From Acholoe squamosa (lineage: Eukaryota > Annelida > Polychaeta > Phyllodocida > Polynoidae): DNA of 64,000 nucleotides. This document shows positions 46,161-60,119 of the stretch, one piece after another. How positions within the stretch are numbered: the stretch's first letter is position 1; each line of letters opens with the position of its first letter. The notes beneath the pieces are model-generated. The model saw only the letters and a list, made by a program, of their open reading frames with translations, had not been told where the DNA came from and did not search any database. Both the position numbers and the translations under genes were made by a program. The stretch spans positions 46,767,693 through 46,831,692 of the forward strand of contig OX439045.1 of the NCBI GenBank assembly GCA_949317995.1. Reading direction: 5' to 3'.

Positions 46161-49100
46161 TCTTAGGTGCATTTTGAAGGGCAGGAAACGGACCTTTTAT
46201 GCTTAATGTATTACAACAACCAATGGAGTTCTGTCATTAAAACACCCCCACTTGACTTCCCCCCAAAGCAATTCAATCGGTTAGACTAATTTTCACAGTG
46301 GAAAAAATCAATTGCCCTATGTTAACAAATATTCTCATACAGAGGCAAATAATTCCCTGATTCCCACAATAAAGGCTGTCTAAGGGAGCCAAGACAGTCA
46401 GTCTGCTTTCAGAATGAACTACAATCCCCAAATTGATATTCTGACCCCTAAGACCCGAAATCTCTGGGCTGGTCACAAATGAGGTGATTCATTCACTAAT
46501 CATAAATGTATTTCACATCAAATCATATCTCGTGTTCAGCTATACATTGCTAACACAGCATTTAACTACCCAACATTTCTGCCATAGTTCAATGGGAGTC
46601 TATGTGTGGATTATCTCCAAGTTATCTACAATTAATGTCACCTGGAAACTAAAAGCAAGCTTCCAACATTATATCAAGCGCTTCAAATGGAGACACATGG
46701 TTACTTGGCAGGAAAGGATGTATTCTTTAAAAAAGGACAACAATCTAAAAGCATCACACAACAGCAGACAGCCTATCTAATGTCATTCCTATGGATCTTT
46801 GTATAACATAAATAACAGTTCGCAATGTAATTCCATCTTGTGTGACTGCAATATATCGAGATTCCGGATTTTAGCATTTGAAACACAGTTCATGTCAATT
46901 GTAGGATTAAAAATGTCATTGATCCAAATTATGTCAAACCCTTGTCAGAAACTAGAAAATCTGTTATTCTCCATACTATTTGTAAACCATTATGCTCCAT
47001 CTCCCTATAGTCTAACGTTCTGCACGTTTAGCCCCTTTTTCCTTCTTTGATGTGTGCCTCCTGTTTCTATGGGAGTGAAATATGCCTAGTTGTTATGGTT
47101 CAAAGAGGTGGCAGTCCAACTCTCCGTCAGCCAATGTGTGGGAACTATAAAATTAATTCTAGCCAGTTATCAAGGCTGAAACCTATCTATCTAATCAGAT
47201 TACCAGTGAAGAATAACGTCTTAAAATATGTCTTAACTTACTTAAGCTTAAAACAGACACAATTCTCTATCCATTTTTTGTGCGAACTGATTTTACATAG
47301 ATAATTTTTTTCCCCCATTGCTAATATGAACCTAACGGAAATGCCGAAGTCTATACATGTCTTAGATGGATTTATACGTCTTTATGGGGTTAAACTAGTG
47401 TTGCAGTATAAAGTATTACATACACTGCCTACTGTGCAGATGAGGCGTCTTTGGAGTCATATAGCTTGAACAAATTTACATAGCAGGACTATTACCTTTC
47501 ACAAATTCATACAAGAATTAAATGCACAGCCAAGATATTACAGTCAGTTCCGAGCTGCCAATATATATTAGCCGTCAGTAGACCTATGCTGCCTGACAAT
47601 ATTCATCGTAACGGACACTGAAAAATGGAATGAAGCACAAAATACTAGTGATACTAATTCCTACCAGAGGAAGTAAAATAACATCTCAGAGGTACCTACA
47701 CCAAGTTATGGTTTGCTTTAGGTGTCATTTTCTCTTTGAAATAACATACCTATCTCCTACCAGCTAAAAGAGGTTCTGCTCAGAGCAACTCGGAGAAAGT
47801 GAGAGCTTATCCTGATGTTACATTTCAAAGGCCCTCCCCAATGTACGTGAATCAATGGTAGAGCTTATGGCCTAAGCCATCCCGTGTAGTTGAAATAGAG
47901 ATGGTGATTGGCTAGATACTTCAATAGAATACAAAAGTAATGCAATTTTTAAAGTTGGGACTGTCATATAAGCGTAATGCTGCTCACTGTGCACCTGGCT
48001 TACTCTTAATCTGCAATTCCAACAAAGCACGTCAGAGGAAAACCCTGATGCGGAAGTATGTTCTTGATTTATATTCAATTCATACACCGAAGACAAAGTA
48101 TACATTGGATAGAAACAGTAAAATAAAATGCTAAATGATTCACTGGGTGCAAATACAGCCATTGCATTACACTAAGACAAAATCTTAAGATGCTGATAGT
48201 GTGCTTTATTTGGATTGTCATGATCCAATATTTGAAAAATAAACAGAAAGCAAAGCATTTCACATGGTAAAAGAAAGGACGTCTCTTCCCCCTGTGCAGT
48301 CTCTTTAGAAAGAGAACAGTAGTCTCACTTATGACATGTTCTACCTCTGCACACTCTTTATTTGTTACTTTATGTGCAACGTGAGCAGTGCACATGCACG
48401 CCTCAGAGAATGCATAATGCTGGTTCACATGGGGGAGTGGGTATGAGTAGCTATCACTAAGCCCCACACGCCCTACATACGGCTTATTGCATCTGAAGTG
48501 TGAGCTGAGAGGCTTCCAGAGTTATTAGTGGGGTTGTGTGCCCCCTGGAGGACGGGGTGTTGGCCTATTCTGTTGCTTAAAGAATTCTGTGTACCAGAAT
48601 AAACGCAACATGTTAAATAAAAGAAGCCAACAAGGTGACTAGAAACTGAAGCAGGAACTGTGATACTAATAACTGCCAAAGTTACCAGGGGTTCAAGGGG
48701 AGAAGGTGGGGTATAGGTGTAGGGAGAGCGAGGTCTGGGGGGAGAACAGGAAAGGTGACACAATTGAAATGGTAATGCAAAGGGAACAGTACCAACGTCA
48801 TCTGTCCGACATTGTATTCCAATGTCGAAAATAAAATGACTGTTTCTATGCTTGTATCTGAACTCCAACTAATGACTCAGTATTACCCAAGAATAGTCTA
48901 CACACAGCAGAACAAGTGAAGTCACTTAGCAACAGGTGATAATGACATGGTTAGTGACGGAGATGGACACTGCACAGACCCCCTGTTCTGTGTAGATTAG
49001 GGAGCTGTGTGTAGCTGAGTAGATAATGATAATCCTTACTGGTGGACAAATTATAAGCTGTGGTTAACATAACTTGTGTATACTATTAGCAGCTGGTCAA

Positions 49101-50430
49101 GTATGTGGATAACAGAGTGCACACAGAGTATTCAAAGTGGTCATGTGAGTCCCCAGAATTGATACTGGACTAGAAATTATCCTGGAAGAATGGACTGTGC
49201 TGTTCACTACAAGGATTTCTGTCCCTGTTTGCAGATCGAGTTTCATATATAGTGCATTGATCAAGCTATGATACACTTATGGTCTATTCATCAAGCATCA
49301 ATACCATCTAGACATGCAGTGCAGGTTTAATTAAAATGATATATTAACTTGGTTTTATTGACGATGTACATCTGAGTAAGTAGACCATGGATAGAATTTA
49401 GATGACAACAGGGAAATAGAGTATGTCTCTCTTTCTACGTTCTTTGAAGAAAACGAGTGAAAGCAAAGCCATCACTCTCAGTCCCAATTGTGAATGAGCT
49501 TTAAAGACCGCTGTAGTACATACACCAGGGCCAACATTGGGTCATTGGTTTTGTACCTACAGCAGCTACCACTGTATTTCAGAAATAGAAGCACTCTACT
49601 GTAAAATCCTTGTGCCGGGCTGACAGTGATGTTAGATATGGAAGCAGGTATGACTTTGGCAAATGTATGTTTTGTGTAAATATCACAGCTGTGAGATAGG
49701 CATACAGACAACTGAAACCTAACTTATTAGATATCTTATTGACTTAGGCAAATGTATTTGGAATGATGCGCTATATTATGTGGATATACATGAAGCCTGT
49801 ATTAATTGCCCTGTCTCAGCCTATTTACTCCCCATGTGTCTTAGGTTACACCCTACTAGCTAGAGAGACAGGGTCAACTGTAAGAGAAGGTTGTACTATA
49901 TGGGACAATCGTTGGTCCATTTGCTAACCCATATTTTCTTCTTTTGGCAAAGCAAAATAATGATCCACATTAGACCTTCAGGCCTTGATCCTGAAACAAG
50001 CCCAAACCATATATAGCCTGAAACACATTCTATGACCTATTGGGAACTTCCCTGTGAAACTGTAGGTGTTTAAGGCCGGGGTTTAATCTTCGGTTTATGA
50101 TTAAATAATAGCAACCAACAGAACAAGTATTATTCGCTGTGCTATCTAAGTATATATGCCTGTACTGAGTAGCACTGAGCGAGTACTTTTTAATCCTAGG
50201 AGCAGTTCACATACAACACAATAATCCCTACCCATGTCTGTGGCTGATGTCCACATAGTACCTATTGGAACCAGTGCCTCTCCTCGTACCAGTGCCTCAT
50301 TTGGCAACCACTCAGGCATTCCCTGCTTTAAAGAACAAGTCACAGATGACTTCTCTCCCATCTTTACAAAGCCTGAGAATTTAAACCCTTGCCCTAATCT
50401 GCCTTATCTGGTCTGCAAAGGAGCCCAAAG
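46161..50430. other. Non-coding, no gene recognised
   Basis: Several open frames of 60-130 codons occur on both strands (for example 48075-48467 and 48473-48868 minus). None shows a domain, clear codon bias or conserved motif I can name. Confidence 0.4.
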
Positions 50431-51271
50431 CAGCGGCTGTACAACTGCTAAGTGTAACATAACTGCTAACTGTTATACTAACACTTAGCGGTCAACCATC
50501 AAACTGCTAACTGTAACAAAAAATTGCTAAGAGTAACAAATTAAGTGTTACAAAAGGCGGCTATCTGTAACAATTCAACTTACATTCAAATCACAGCTAA
50601 CTATAACAAAACCTACATTTCATATCTAACTGAGGGATCAAATGTAGCCACATTGGCATATTGTATTAGCATAATGTTTAGTAAATAGACACAAGCTTCA
50701 TGACCATCTAGTGCCTGTATGCTAAGTGTAATTGTTACACTTATCAGTGTTGTTACACTTAGCAGTTATATAGTTAAAATGCTAAGTGTTACAACACTGC
50801 TAACTGTTATAATAACACTTAGCAGTTAACCATCCAACTGCTAACTGTAACAAAACATTGTCAAGTGCACTTTGGGGGCTGTCATCTCCGAACTACCGGT
50901 ACCCCTCTGATCCTGTAATCGAAGCTCTCATCACCAGTCTAAGGCTCCCGTGGCTGTGATCACTACAGTATGGATATAGCCTACCTTATGATATTGTGTG
51001 GCCCTTAGCTTACAATATATGTGAAGGTGATACACCTAGCTGAGATTTATGTGATGTTATAGATAGCACTTATTGTAACAGATAGTAATTCCATGTCCCT
51101 TTACAGGATGATCTGAGTTTTGTTACAGTTAGCAGCAATTGTTACACATAGCAGTTGGATGATTGGAACACTTAGCGATTTTTTGTTACAGTTAGCGTTT
51201 GGATGGTCGACTGCTAAGTGTTATTATAACAGTTAGCAGTTTTGTTACACTTAGCAGTTGTACAGCTGCTG
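50431..51271. mobile_element. 0.84-kb snap-back MITE with long TIRs
   Basis: Left end CAGCGGCTGTACAACTGCTA, right end read inward CAGCAGCTGTACAACTGCTA. Similarity continues over about 100 bp through AACTGCTAACTGTTAT and GCTAACTGTAACAAAAAAT. GCTAACTGTTATAATAACAC units also occur internally at 50780-50870. No protein-coding capacity. Confidence 0.88.
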
Positions 51272-54200
51272 GATTCTGTTTTTCCAGTTAATACCCACAG
51301 TATCCACCCACATTCTTTCATCAAATGCGGTTTCCATAGTTCTATCAATTATAATTGTCCATCAGGATTTTGTTCCGATATGCCAGCAAACACTGGATTC
51401 TAGGGCCAGCTTTAGAACAGTTGTTGGTAAATAAAATAAAACTTTGATACTGTTTAGCACAATAGGCTTGCAGGATTATACTGTTCAAACCGAACAAACT
51501 GGTATCTACATGGGATGCAGATAGTCCAAGCATACACAACCAAAATAATGAAACTATAGGATATTATTCCATTCTTATAGGTGAATTTCCCAGCTATCTA
51601 TAGATAGGCGCAAGGTACTCCACCTGCTGATATTAATATCTTATAAAGTCAGTAACCTTAGGAGGCGTTTAAAAAGTAAGCCAGTGTAATCAACACTAAT
51701 GATAAGGCGGATATGTCTTCATTGTGAATGAATTATAAATGGGGCTGTTTTGGGTCCTGGGGGTGTTACATGGGAAATTAGCGAGGTAGGTACAATATTT
51801 ACAGTGTAGGTTTTCTTCCATGAGAGTGCGTGGATCGTAGATCCAAAATTAACCCTGATTAACTGGTATAACCAAACAGAAAGTGTGACCCACCGCTGAC
51901 TTTCAGTGACTCATTAATTATGGGCAAACAATTTGTTTTGGTAACTAAGGAACTGGATTTGGTCATCACCTTATTGTCTAATCTATCACCTAAATTTTGA
52001 TCAGACAACAAACACATTTTCAACTTCATAAATCTCCAGCATTTTTTTGTTTTCCTTTTCTACTTTTTTCTTACATGTCAAATAGTCTACAGTGTGATTT
52101 GTTTATACAGGAAAACCTGTCCAAAATTGATAACCCTCACCAATATTACTTGGGTCCGTGGCCTGTGGTGTCTTTTCATACGATTGATAGTGACCCATCA
52201 AGGAGAAATACCCATCCACGGGGGATATTTAATTCCCCATTTGGCCACCAGTGGGCATTGGAGGGCAAAATTACTCTAAAATCATTATAAAAATACATTA
52301 AGCTAATTTTTGATGCATAATTCATTGGTCTCATTTAAAATGCACCATTTTCGGTAGAAATGGCCCATATTTGGATGGTAAAATAAACATTTTTCATGAG
52401 AAAACATCCTATATGCCTTTTCCTGGTTGTCATGGCAACCATTCCAATAATCAAAATTTGCAGGTTTTTATGCCAATCTTTTTAGATACTCACCAAAAGT
52501 TCTAAACTGAAAACAGAAATGGAAAATTCCTTCTAGATCAAAATCTATGATAAAAACCACCCTATTATTCTTTATTTTTTTTTATGAAAAGCCTGATTTA
52601 TTGTGTTTTTAGACATTATTATGCTTTATAATGTATTTAGAGCTTAATCATCGATTTCAGATATGAATAACCACCTATGTTCAAGGAGGGGTTCTGACAT
52701 AACTACTAGGAATATTTTACCCAATGATGTCTCATTTTTAAGATCTTGAGGTTAACTTTGATAATGAATTTCCCTGCAGAGGGGTGTTCTTGCTTGCCTG
52801 GTCACACTGTTGTTTAAAGCCATTTTGACAGATAAGGTCGTATTCATTGTAGGGAAACAATTTAACAATTTCTCAGATGAATGCATTCGTTGTGTTGGTA
52901 CTTATGTATATATGTGCACCAAACACACAGAGAAGTGATAAAATATCATGTAAATGCCCTTTTAGGATGGTCTAGGTAAATCTAGTGATGTGTGCACAGG
53001 CTAATGATCTCGTAGTTTTACACATTAATCCAACAGAATTCTTGTTATTTCCATACAGACTCACAAGGAGTGTATACATACAAGCAATTCTATGAGTATT
53101 GGAACACAAAAAGCTTATTTCACTCATCACCCATTGTATCTTGGGCAGGATTACATTTGGTTCTGTCTCGTGAAACCCCTTGGTACAAACTCCTCAAATG
53201 TATAAAAAAAAAGATATATACTTTTTCAACGATAATATTCTCTCTGTTCCCCATCGCTACGTTAAGTCAGGTAACCTGAAACACATTTTTCGTACTTGGC
53301 CTATGCCATGTCAATGTAAAGAATAGTTGACTGAAGGTCAATTTACAAATAGGCAAGAGAGAGTCAACAATACAATGGCCTGCTCAGACTCTCTCATGAG
53401 GTCAGGTGATAGGTTAACACTGTTGGTAAAATGAGTTTTTCCTCATTCCCAACACCCCTTGTGGAAGGCCTATACTCTCCATCCAGAAATGGCCGCCACT
53501 CAAGGAGGTCCCCAATGGGAAGAGGCTATTGCTTATGGAGGGTGTTGTACATAGGGAAAAGGTAGTTTTGCCTACAGCGTGCCTCACCTGCAGTAGTCAC
53601 CTTCTTTTCAGTCTTGACATTTTTTTCATGTTGCACAGAAGTGATCATGTCAGTCAGGTACAAGTACCTTTCAATGAAGATGATAGCTACTCAAAACAAG
53701 AGCACTAAAAGGAGAGTCACACAGTAAGGTACCTGCCTGTGAAATACACTCTTTTTTTAAACACGGCAGATGGCTTTTCAGTCTAATGTGGTGAGTACAA
53801 GTTGAATGATGAAGCAGAGCACGACTTTTTAATATGAGAGGGTACCTACTTGGAGTGTATATAGTGCTCATGGAGTGCTCATTATATAACAACGCTGGGG
53901 GATCTTCCATATTCACTGCCTCCTATGGAACAGCCGAATCTGTCAGGGTTAAGCTCTTTACTATAGAGTAATTCACTGGATTTTTTGTTGAAAGGAGGGT
54001 TTAAGTCCCCGCTATAAGAGAAAAAAAAAATCATTTTCCCAATTTAACGAGAACCATGTTTTAGGCCTTTGCAGGAATACACATTCATGTAGTCAGCTTT
54101 GAATCAAGAAATACCCCAGAAAGGAATGAGGAGACTGTATGCTAAATCTGGTCATGTCGCAACTGCCTGCTGAATTTATGGCAATTCTGGGGGAGCTCTC

Positions 54201-57089
54201 AATAACAAAAGTTCAGATCCGTCTCTCAGAAGAAAGTGTAGAGAAACATTGCAGATACAAGTATCTGGATCTAAGAGTTGGTATGTTATAACTATCTTCC
54301 ACACCCCTGTGTTTTTTGGGTGGTTGTTTTTTTTTGTAGTAAACATCCATTCATATCTTGTGCCCTAACCATGGAATAAGTATTGGAAATATATAAGAAT
54401 CTACGTGAACCAGCTAAGGAGGTCCAAGTGCATACCCAATAGGCTTAAGGTTCTCCCCGGCGTCGACATGTGTACTTGCCATAACTCATTCCTTCAAATT
54501 TCAGGTAAATAGTCAGGATAACAAGTATGTAAACAGTAGTAACCAATGAGAGAGTGCCCCCAGTGCCCCAGCATGATCTTCCCACGTATTTAGACCCAAC
54601 TGAAGGGAAAGATTAGAAACAAAGATTGGAAACAAAAAAATGCTATACTTCAGGGGCCTTCTAGTCATGAAACCTTGGACATGTGCAGTTCAGTCATTTC
54701 CTGTCTTCAAGTGCTTTAGGTCATGGCACCGAAGGATCCCACATGTCACCAGAGTAGGCACTGATTTGCCACATTAACACCAGAAAATGACAGAAACATA
54801 AGTCACCTATCTCCTCCAGTTCACATCAAACCTCGCCCAGGGCTGAAGACCGTACAATGAAAGTCACGTGAGCGAGACATGTGGGATGACAAACAAGGCC
54901 AATTTACAGGTGGACCGTGTTGGTTCGAGGCTAAGTATTTGCATGCAGCATGAGACACCAGAGGACAGTGGTTAATGATGAAGAAGATGCTGCTGATGCA
55001 GCAATCATGGCTGATTCATCTGATGCAGCCGATGCAGCTTCATGGTGATTTGTGGTGATTGTGATGGTTGTCAAATACTGAGACTATAAAGGTGATAATT
55101 ATAAGCTTATTGATACACATCAACACACTTCAAACCCATAACTCAGGGGTCATTTGTTTAGCCTTCAGTTATTGAGGTTGCATTAGTCTAATTCTAACTT
55201 TGGCTGGCGACCTGCCTCTATGTTGGGGACATCATAGGTCATGGCACCGAAGGATCTATTCTGAGATTTACATTACTACTGAAGAGTCAAGTTCATTTGA
55301 CTTGTCCCACCACACCTTATATTCAGGTATGGTGGAACGGTCTCATATTAGGTCTCATCCTGTTATTTCTTAATATCAGACTATTCAGAATAATTATTTA
55401 GGAATTTAGAAAACCAATATACATGTATGCCTTGAATACACGTATGACGTTGGAAACAATTAGATGAGGCCCATCTTTTTCCCTTACTCAGAAGTACGAA
55501 ATTGTTTTTTTTTTTATGTGTATGGACAGGTTTATACAAATTGCAGGGCTCGAGAGGACCATTTGATTTATGAAAAAAAAAGAAGAGGTTTAGGACGGAA
55601 AGTGCTTTACAGAAGGGTCAAACAGACTATATTTCTTACACCTTTAGTATTTGTGTGAAAATTTCACTGGGAATCCCTTGCCGTTAACTGCTGTTAGATT
55701 ACCATTCTTGGCTACGGTCAAACATGATGCTACTTTAGTACCCCGCATATAAGGCGTGGCTTATAGGCCCCCTAGTGCACCTTATATAGGATTAGCCAAA
55801 ACTGGGAGATCTTAGTATAGAATAGTACTAAACTGTTCGAAATCAAGTCCCGGCTGTGTCTAATAACATTTTTTGGGGTGTGCCTATACGTGAGTTATTA
55901 CTGCTAGCTAAACTTTGGGAAAACTTCAAAAGTTCTGCAGTCTTGTGTCAGAAAATGATGTAGCTCAGGTAGGGATACAGTTGTATCAAGTTGCAAAGTA
56001 AAGCAACATGTGCAAAATGACACACTGAGAAACATCATCGACTGATATTGATTTACTGTCATTTTGGATCAGGTTCTGTACTTAGGGCACCTGATCTAAG
56101 TAATAAATACACTGCATCAGTTGTTGGTTGCAACATATGTAATGGGAACTGGGACCCTGGATAAAAACATCTTTCCACTTAATAATCCCCACCCCCCCCC
56201 ATATTGCACATATATAGAGAGAAAGCACAATGTCCAGAAGGTCAATTCAAAGTCGGCATTAGAAGACATTGTTTATCACTTCTGTTTGGATCATCTCAAA
56301 CTGTAGAACACCGCAATTTATCTTTCAAACGAACAGAATTCAATAACACTATCTAAATTCCTCCGTGATATAGCATTGCCTTCAAATCCCTTGACAAGGG
56401 TATGGAATATGACAACCAGACAGGTAAGTCCCATTGAATACTATAGGTTTCACGGTTTTTGTCTTGAGCAAACTGGGAACAGAGGAAAATTATGAATCTG
56501 GTCTTCCTTTTCACTGTCATACTAAAGCGAATCACAACTTACTACCACAGGTGAGGGGAGATAGTTGGGGAGCATACAGGCAAAAAATGGGGTCTCATAT
56601 GAAATAGATGAAAGAGATTAGCCACCAAACAGTGATTTTAGGGATATATTGTGGGTCGCAAAAAGGCTTGGTGGCAGTCTAGGAATTGTGGCAGCTTGCC
56701 GTGGTGGCCGTCTACGAAACTGAAAACATGCAAGACTTGTTGGTAGACCAATGGTGTGTCAGGCAAAACCAAAATTCAACCTGGGAGAGGTGAGGAGCGT
56801 GAGTATCTGTTATTTCCGTGTATTGTTGGCTGCAGATGGAACAATGTTAAATGGCTCACGAAAAGGCATTGTGATTGCAATCTTAGTCACCATAAACCCA
56901 GCCCCAGCTCTTAATACAGAACCCATTCCTACAAAGATAGTTGACACGGCAAGCTAACATCATTCAAAAGCTGCCAACAATTCCAGACTGCCAACAAAGC
57001 TTTTTGTAATCTCCGATATATACCTAAGAATAGCTGATTGCATTTACTTCACTTAAAACTGTTTCCTACTAATGCATCATGAGTATTAG
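51272..57089. other. Non-coding, no gene recognised
   Basis: A 21-bp direct repeat containing AGGTCATGGCACCGAAGGAT occurs near 54718 and 55235. 55741-55905 has ends like the 782-1019 MITE (CCCCGCATATAAG... / ...CTATACGTGAG). Otherwise nothing identified. Confidence 0.4.
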
Positions 57090-58110
57090 GACGTGGGCTG
57101 AGATGGTCCCCCATGCATTCCCCACCACTCAGCGAAACTGGTATATAAGATTCAAGATGTTAACATTGTTTATCTTGTGATGCACTACCAGTCTTTGCTC
57201 ATTATCCATTGGTACCATGTTATTCAAGGGGTATGCTCAATCCCTAAGCTCTAATCCTAACTTACCTTGAGTGGATCTTGCAGCTTATTGTCTTGTTAGA
57301 AAGAGGACATAATAACCTTTTCATTGAGCCCTAAAATGTGTTCTTAAGTTCATATTTGAGTGTAACAGCGGGTTGGGAAGACGGAAGATTGAAATCACAA
57401 AATTCATTTTTTTACTGAAAAATGTCAATGCACTCTAGATACATTCCATAAAACTTATGTTTATCTCCCTTCTAACCACAATATCTAATATGATTCTTGT
57501 AGGCCAAACCTTTCTGAGTAATATGAGATATTTAGACTCCCTCCTTATGTAAATGGATGTTTTTGCATGCTAAATCTTCATCAATTGATCTGATTCTTAT
57601 GTTACAAAGGGTGTTGATTAAGAATAGGGATATTTTTACTTCAGAATATTTTATGGCGAGGCTGTATATGGCCAAAATTCAAAATGTCCGGCAATAGATA
57701 CAAATGTCTCTTTGCATTACATAAATATGCATTCTAGAAAGTATCTGGTGGGTCCTACCCCCTATAAACCAGAGCCATAGAATACAGTAGTGTTTCTGTT
57801 TTGTTGCTAGGTTATGTGGTTGCCTAGCAACAGCACTTTTGCATAGCAACCAAGCCTGACACTGTGCTCGAATGTTAATAATTTTATCTGCATGGTTTCC
57901 ATTCAACAACGTCCTTGCTTTATGGAAAGTCGCATATAACTCTCCTCCATCCATCACAGACTATCAACATAGGTGGTAAAAGGTTGCTAGGTTGTTCGAT
58001 GGCCTAGCAATAGCAGTTTTTCATAGCAACAAAGCGGAACCTACAGGTATATACTTGTGCATAGTCTACTCTCGTCTACTGACGTCAAATTTCATAGCTC
58101 TCCCGTGCTA
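57090..58110 (+). repeat. Left arm of a large inverted repeat
   Basis: Runs antiparallel to 60120-61856. Shared landmarks include GTGGGCTGAGATGG, CAGCGAAACTGGTAT, CCACTCAAGG-type words, CTCTAGATACATTCCATAAA and the GTTGCTAGG/CCTAGCAAC clusters. The arms have diverged by substitutions and indels, so the duplication is old. Confidence 0.85.
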
Positions 58111-58991
58111 TATGATGAGATGATGATAAATATTTGCTACAACTACAACACATTCATAGTTTTTCTTCCAGTATACTAGATCATGAAAACCACAAATCTA
58201 TTCACTTCTCGGCCTTACCATAGTTCGGCAGTATGGTCTCATCTCAGGAATAAATTGCAATATATAGTTTATGATAGTAGTGGCAGGTTGAAAAAAGGAG
58301 CCTATATGGTAAAGAGCATAGTCATGATTATGCCAGAGATACATTGTTTAAACTGTTGGTATTTAGATCTGGATAGGATCTAGAGGCTAAGGATTTTAGA
58401 GTGTTCACTTACCCTTACTCGTGGTGATTAGTGCTAATATCATTGAACAGACCTCAAATGACAGACGATTTTTGAAAGTAAACCTACAGTATTAGGATTC
58501 TTAAGTGATCAGTGATAGTATGGATTTGTTAAGAGATCAGATCAATCCCAGAAAATCAGTCTGGTTGTGCATGATAAACCAGAACAAGGTACTAAAGGTG
58601 TGTTTGGGTGATATAAGGGTTGTTGTTGTAATTTGTTTATTCATCCCATGACAGCTCCCATTCATCATCATGACAGCTCAAGTTAGAGAGCAGACTCAAG
58701 GAAACTTGATCATGTCTAAGATGGTTAGCTTGATCTAAGTAGCTACTTTGCCCTTGTGTCTATCTGTCAGATGTCATTGATAGTGATCACAAGTTCAATA
58801 AGGCCCCCATTAACTACCGTGTTCATTTGCAGACATGTGTAGTCATTATCCATCCCAGTCATTCAAGACACTATGCCTTTTGCATCTCCCACAGCAAACC
58901 TTCTTTAAAAGTGACTTACACAGTTATTAGTCAAGTATGTGATTGCTGTTGAAATGATTAAATAGATGGCTTGGCACTATGGTAAGCAGCC

Positions 58992-59290
58992 CAGTATCCA
59001 AACCCTGGAGTTCTCTAATGGATGGCTACCAATTCGCAAAAAGGAGGAAGATGCATGGGATCCATGGATCTAGTTAAGGTGGCAGAAGCACAACAATACT
59101 TGCAGCAGCTTGCTAGATATGATAGGAACAATTTGTACAATATGGATGAAACTTCTCTCATCTATAAGCTTGACCAATCCAGCAGCCTGTCCACTGTGAG
59201 TAATGTGGAATGTTAGAAAATACCCAAGGTCTGTGTTACTGTGGCCTTCAGCAGTGTTGCCAGAGGTAACTAGTAATTCACTACACCACA
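58992..59290 (+). pseudogene. Tigger/pogo-like transposase remnant
   Basis: In shifting frames it reads LEFSNGWLPIRKKEEDA, then after a frameshift VAEAQQYLQQLARYDRNNLY and NMDETSLIYKL. SxGWL..(F)K.R and the YD...NYNxDETGLFY(K/R)L block are characteristic of CENP-B/Tigger DDE transposases: end of the DNA-binding domain and first catalytic aspartate. The glycine of DETGL is changed to serine and stops follow, so it is inactive. It lies between the arms of the large inverted repeat. Confidence 0.8.
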
Positions 59291-60119
59291 TGTGTTGGGG
59301 ATAATAAACTAGAACAGATCAGTGTGGGAGGGAGACTGCCTTTTCTGAATTGTGCCTTGTCAGAAGTGTCAAGTAGCATAATCTCCAGCTGTTGGGATCA
59401 CACTGCTGTACGTTATTGAGAGAATTTGAACCAGAACCTAATGTTCAGAGACATGTAAGGATAGATAACACTGGGCTTCGTGCTCTGGAGAGATAACAGA
59501 TGAGAATATACTGAGAATTGTACATTTGTATTCTGACCATCCTCTCAAATTACCTCACTATAAGGATGAAACCAGCATTGACTAAGGTCAAGTCAAATTC
59601 CACCTGTATGGTCTTGGCCCTTAAGAATACCTACGCTTACTTTCAGACAAGTAGGCTACAAAAGACTTTTGGGATAATCACTTATAGGACATGCAGTTCC
59701 TCATGGAGGGTGAGAGGCAATCATCAGTGAAGGACTTTCTTAAAAGATAAGCTGAATACACAGGCTGTATTATAAATGTGTGCTACCAGTACCAGCGATA
59801 GTAAACTTTGGTAATATGATATTTTGGAATGGCGGGTGGGGGTAGATGTTACAAACAACAATCCTCTGTAAACATGGGTGATCTGAGATACATATGCATG
59901 GATCTGTATGTTCATCATGATGAGTGATGCTTTACATGAACAACCTGTTTGCTTGGCTATGGTAAGGCCAGAAAGTGAATAGATTTTTTGTTTTCATGAT
60001 ATGACTGGTATTTATAATAGGAAAAAAATCACAAAAACAAAACAACAGAATATATGCATGGTGAAGATTTTTCATCATTTTTTTCATTATTGCATCATTT
60101 ACTACCTATATTCATACTC

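Noticed and set aside
46484-48868. Cluster of 80-130 codon open frames on both strands
   Set aside because: Low-complexity AT-rich translation, no splice-consistent joins and no recognisable family.
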